Assembly: GCF_047511655.1 (NCBI RefSeq)
Contig: NC_133398.1
Location: 56,208,638-56,272,637 of the forward strand
Direction of reading: 5' to 3'
Length of the DNA stretch: 64,000 nucleotides
Source: Castor canadensis
Lineage: Eukaryota > Chordata > Mammalia > Rodentia > Castoridae
Every line of letters starts with the position of its first letter. The stretch's first letter is position 1. The position numbers and the translations under genes are program-made. The notes beneath the pieces were generated by a model that made no database searches, was not told the DNA's origin, and saw nothing but the letters and a program-made list of their open reading frames with translations. Shown here in pieces: positions 63,135 through 64,000 of the stretch.

Positions 63135-64000
63135 GTAAGTATTTTTTTAATTTTAAAATCTGGGTTCTTTTTTAAAGCTAGCATGAAAGTTCTAAAATAG
63201 TAGACTCATTTTCCAGACTTTTTGAAGCCTTTTGAAGTAACATTTCCCATATGTTAGAAAAATCTTCCATAAATGATGATGATACTTCAGGCTTCATTAT
63301 TTTCTGAGGAGAGGATGAAATTCACTAAAGCAGTCATCCTGTGAACTACTGCAGTTAGGTTTTAACTGTTAGTGATTTGCAGAAAATTTACTCAACCTCT
63401 GCTATTTGTGTAATGTGTTAAACATAGAGTGGTGATAATATATTGGTGGGTAAAGAATGCAGGAAATATTCTTTGTCATACCACCAGCAGGCCTGCCCCT
63501 AAAGACCAGCAAAAGTAACAAAAGCACAGTTGGAAACCCAGGAATCCAATAAAAATAAACCAAAAGGCTTACAGGGTTTACATTTGATATGTGCAATATA
63601 AATCAAATGAGAGTCTTTTCCTTTCAGTTTTGATACTTGGAGTTACTATAAACTTACCACAGTACTTTCTTTCCCCTGTAGTGAATAAAGATAATTTTAT
63701 TAGTTGAAGTAAAAATCGTTAGTGTCCTTATTACATTTGTTTTCCTAGTTATCTTTAGACTATCATTTCTAAGTTCTTTTTTGAAATACTTTTCTTGCCT
63801 GTGAAGTGTTTTGCACTCTGACTAAACTTTGTTGTTGTTGCTTAGTGAGGAGGTAATTTTAAAAACATGCTCTAGGTCACTAAGACAGTTCATGATGAGC
63901 AGTGAGACTCCAGTCAGCTCTTGAATAATTTTCTGTTTTTCTTTTTATATAATGCATCCATAAACCAACTCTAAATACAGCATTTGACTCTGCTTTCTTG
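63135..64000 (+). other. PSIP1: PSIP1 intron 10, partial, cut by the window edge
   Basis: No repeat, exon or polyadenylation signal is firmly supported. The 8-residue p52 tail known from human was looked for by eye in all three forward frames and not found. Confidence 0.55.

Noticed and set aside
63940-63990. Weak resemblance to a p52-type tail near the right edge
   Set aside because: No AG acceptor in the right place, and the frame that would continue codon 326 hits a stop; not supportable.

Overview
This is mammalian nuclear DNA, most likely from a rodent. Intergenic and intronic sequence dominates. The only supportable protein-coding gene has ten exons with ordinary GT/AG splice sites, and interspersed repeats occur every few hundred bases. 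Most of the SINEs combine a B1-like (7SL-derived) part with an ID-like (tRNA-derived) part, a plan I associate with Castorimorpha and related rodents. A beaver-like genome is my best guess; this is inference from repeat style, not a database match. There is no operon, CRISPR array, bacterial or phage gene. || Layout. Positions 1 to about 31,700 hold no recognisable live gene. They contain a young 5'-truncated L1 with a perfect 17-bp target-site duplication (181-953), a minus-strand RPL23A processed pseudogene (about 1835-2210), two large decayed mammalian L1 elements (about 14,765-19,250 and 23,720-25,300), a U6 snRNA pseudogene fused to an L1 3' end inside the first of these (15,734 to about 16,000), MIR and MER20 relics, and dozens of SINEs. 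A GC-rich CpG island at about 31,780-32,870 forms the promoter. || From about 32,030 to beyond the right edge runs the 5' part of PSIP1 (LEDGF), on the plus strand. It has a non-coding exon 1, a start codon at 32,839 in exon 2, and nine coding exon parts ending at 63,134. Together these encode 325 complete codons plus two bases. They cover the PWWP domain, the acidic and basic linker regions, the nuclear localisation signal, two AT-hook-like motifs and the region shared by the p75 and p52 isoforms. The integrase-binding domain and the rest of p75 lie outside the window. The introns hold L1 fragments, SINEs, a second MER20, a MIR, a Tigger (pogo-type) DNA transposon relic in intron 6, and some short tandem duplications. 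|| No previously undescribed functional system was seen. The most rewarding items are the U6/L1 chimera, a trimeric SINE architecture shown by flanking duplications to move as one unit, nested insertions with readable target-site duplications, the Tigger relic, and the exon 10 boundary, where intron retention would stop translation at once and give a p52-like protein.
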